From the NCBI GenBank assembly GCA_963070105.1, contig OY718808.1, forward strand, positions 8,892,898 to 8,956,897: a stretch of DNA of 64,000 bases. Direction: 5' to 3'. Below the pieces are notes generated by a model. That model did no database searches. It was not told the DNA's origin and saw only the letters and a program-made list of their open reading frames with translations. The stretch is from Litomosoides sigmodontis. Lineage: Eukaryota; Nematoda; Chromadorea; Rhabditida; Onchocercidae. Below are positions 62,801 to 64,000 of this stretch, piece after piece. The stretch's first letter is position 1. Every line of letters begins with the position of its first letter. Made by a program: the position numbers and the translations under genes.

Positions 62801-63887
62801 GACCAACATCCGTGCTTAACCCGGAAACTAGCAGTTACAGAAAAAGTAACAGTTATAGTTCATACTTGATGATCTGGAATGTAACCCAGTCGACGCTCGA
62901 AATCCGAAATGCCACCAATATGTAATCGATAAATTTGTCGTGAAAAACGTTTAATAATGTGTTGCATTTTAAAGATGCAAACATTAGGTTGAGAAATTGG
63001 GTTGTCAGGGCAAGCACGTCGAACACTGGATGTTAATGCCATTACCTTGAAATCGTTACCCGCAATACTTACATTCATCACGGGCTCGACTCTCTAGAAA
63101 ACCGATAAATTAGATACAAATTAATTAACATATTAGTTAATAATTAATCAATTAATTGGCTAATACATTAACTAAACAAATTAGAAACTAATAACAAATC
63201 AAAATTTGTAAAAACACACACAAATTCACACTTAATAATAACCGTTTAAGAGCAAAAATCTACCGTAAAGAATCATCAAATCTTCTTTCAGGAAAAAAGT
63301 ATTATGAACTTGATACGAGTTACGTGCATATTAACTTCTATAATCTTAGAGTATAACAAAAATATATACCGTAAAATATATATCCAAAATGCTGTTATCA
63401 TTATCAAAGCTAATATAAGGAACACGTGAACTCAGGTCGTTCATAGTTACGCTAACGAGTTCCAAGTTCTGTCGATCTCTAACATTATTTACAAAACTGA
63501 CCACCTTGCGCATAATAACGTCATTAAAGTACACTTGCTTTCCTATGTCCAATTCATCCATAGAAACTGCAATGTTAGCAAAAATTTGATGAAACAACAC
63601 ATCAGGAAGCAGTGTTACATCCCGGCATCAGAAAATACATTCTCTTCACTTGCGTACCAAGCCCATTTTTATTCGCATTTGTCCAAAAGACAATAAAGCT
63701 AACGTTTACAAAGTCTAGTTTCATGACCTGAACACTTTAATAAAATTCTTTTTAAGAACCTTAACCACTGAACTCTTTGGCTTATTAATAGAAAAAATTA
63801 AAGTAAATGTAATATACCACTATCGTCTATTAAATGGCATCTGTCATTGTCCTGTTCCATGCCTTCATCTTTTTCAGAATCTTCCAT
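59879..63887 (-). CDS. F-box / leucine-rich-repeat protein (FBXL-type)
   Basis: Eleven exons in transcript order: 63818-63887, 63370-63566, 62886-63093, 62575-62627, 62171-62273, 61996-62087, 61628-61798, 61347-61533, 60791-61053, 60386-60602, 59879-60075; total 585 residues with all phases consistent. A short acidic N-terminus (MEDSEKDEGMEQDND) leads into an F-box-like region (~29-62: VYFNDVIMRKVVSFVNNVRD then RQNLELVS). The rest is irregular leucine-rich repeats (LVLRNLCLMSS, VRKLYLSDCSGKTI, LRVLRLFGFPINY, LSTLALHHVHQL, MPYIEAVILGGN, LPHLRVIGTW). The C-terminus has a C-x3-C-x2-C cluster (CYADCPGCGKD) and an Asp run. F-box proteins bind SKP1 in SCF ubiquitin ligases, the LRRs selecting substrate. 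The joins at 62886 and 62575 were picked by phase and are the least certain. Confidence 0.8.
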
Positions 63888-64000
63888 AATTGTTCATAAG
63901 ATTTCACAATAATAAAATTAAAAATATTACTAATCAAGCCCTGAAACAAAAAAGCATCGATGATCCCACTTCGATCTGTACAAAAACTCAATCATGAGAA
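63888..64000. other. Upstream flank of the F-box gene, window edge
   Basis: Only 113 bp remain; no feature supported. Confidence 0.4.

Overview
The window looks like nuclear DNA of a nematode. It is AT-rich, and almost every protein has to be read across many small exons with GT...AG introns. Several initiator ATGs lie 0-50 bp downstream of a T-rich acceptor (TTTYAG), as expected for spliced-leader trans-splicing. The gene content (a patched-related sterol-sensing protein, an N-terminally extended myristoylated globin, compact AP-1 sigma) also fits a nematode. I would guess a spirurid/filarial-type worm, but the sequence alone does not prove that. I rebuilt sixteen gene models from ORFs, splice sites and codon phase; fifteen are complete and all of those add up to whole codon numbers.

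Layout. 1-5332, minus strand: a mixed-lineage kinase (SH3, kinase, leucine zipper; 3' end off the window), with a small unknown gene upstream. 6317-14685, plus strand: AP-1 sigma adaptin, tubulin cofactor E and a cyclin-Q-like cyclin in a row. 15429-28704, minus strand: a 17-exon patched-related protein, an unknown membrane protein with about four membrane segments, and a small secreted cysteine-rich protein. 28705-37848: a 9-kb gene-poor stretch with GA/CT microsatellites and a roughly 1.4-kb (TTA)n array. 37849-44564, plus strand: a globin with a long N-terminal extension, and a GET1/WRB-like factor for tail-anchored protein insertion. 46442-52572, minus strand: an ATG18/WIPI autophagy protein whose intron carries a roughly 2.9-kb (TTA)n array. 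55290-64000: an SREK1IP1-like zinc-knuckle protein (plus), a KXDL1-like BORC subunit (minus), a tight plus-strand pair (55-aa membrane protein, then NDUFB1-like complex I subunit), and an F-box/leucine-rich-repeat protein (minus).

Most genes are housekeeping functions: trafficking (AP-1 sigma, GET1, KXDL1, ATG18), cytoskeleton (TBCE), kinase/cyclin signalling, respiration (NDUFB1) and ubiquitination (F-box). I saw no bacterial-style system, CRISPR array or intact transposon. The most notable points are the two giant triplet arrays with variant units at one end only, a cysteine-rich insertion in the MLK kinase domain, a possible in-frame cassette exon inside the sterol-sensing domain, the probable two-gene operon linking an unknown 55-aa membrane protein to complex I, and three small or lineage-restricted proteins with no recognised family.
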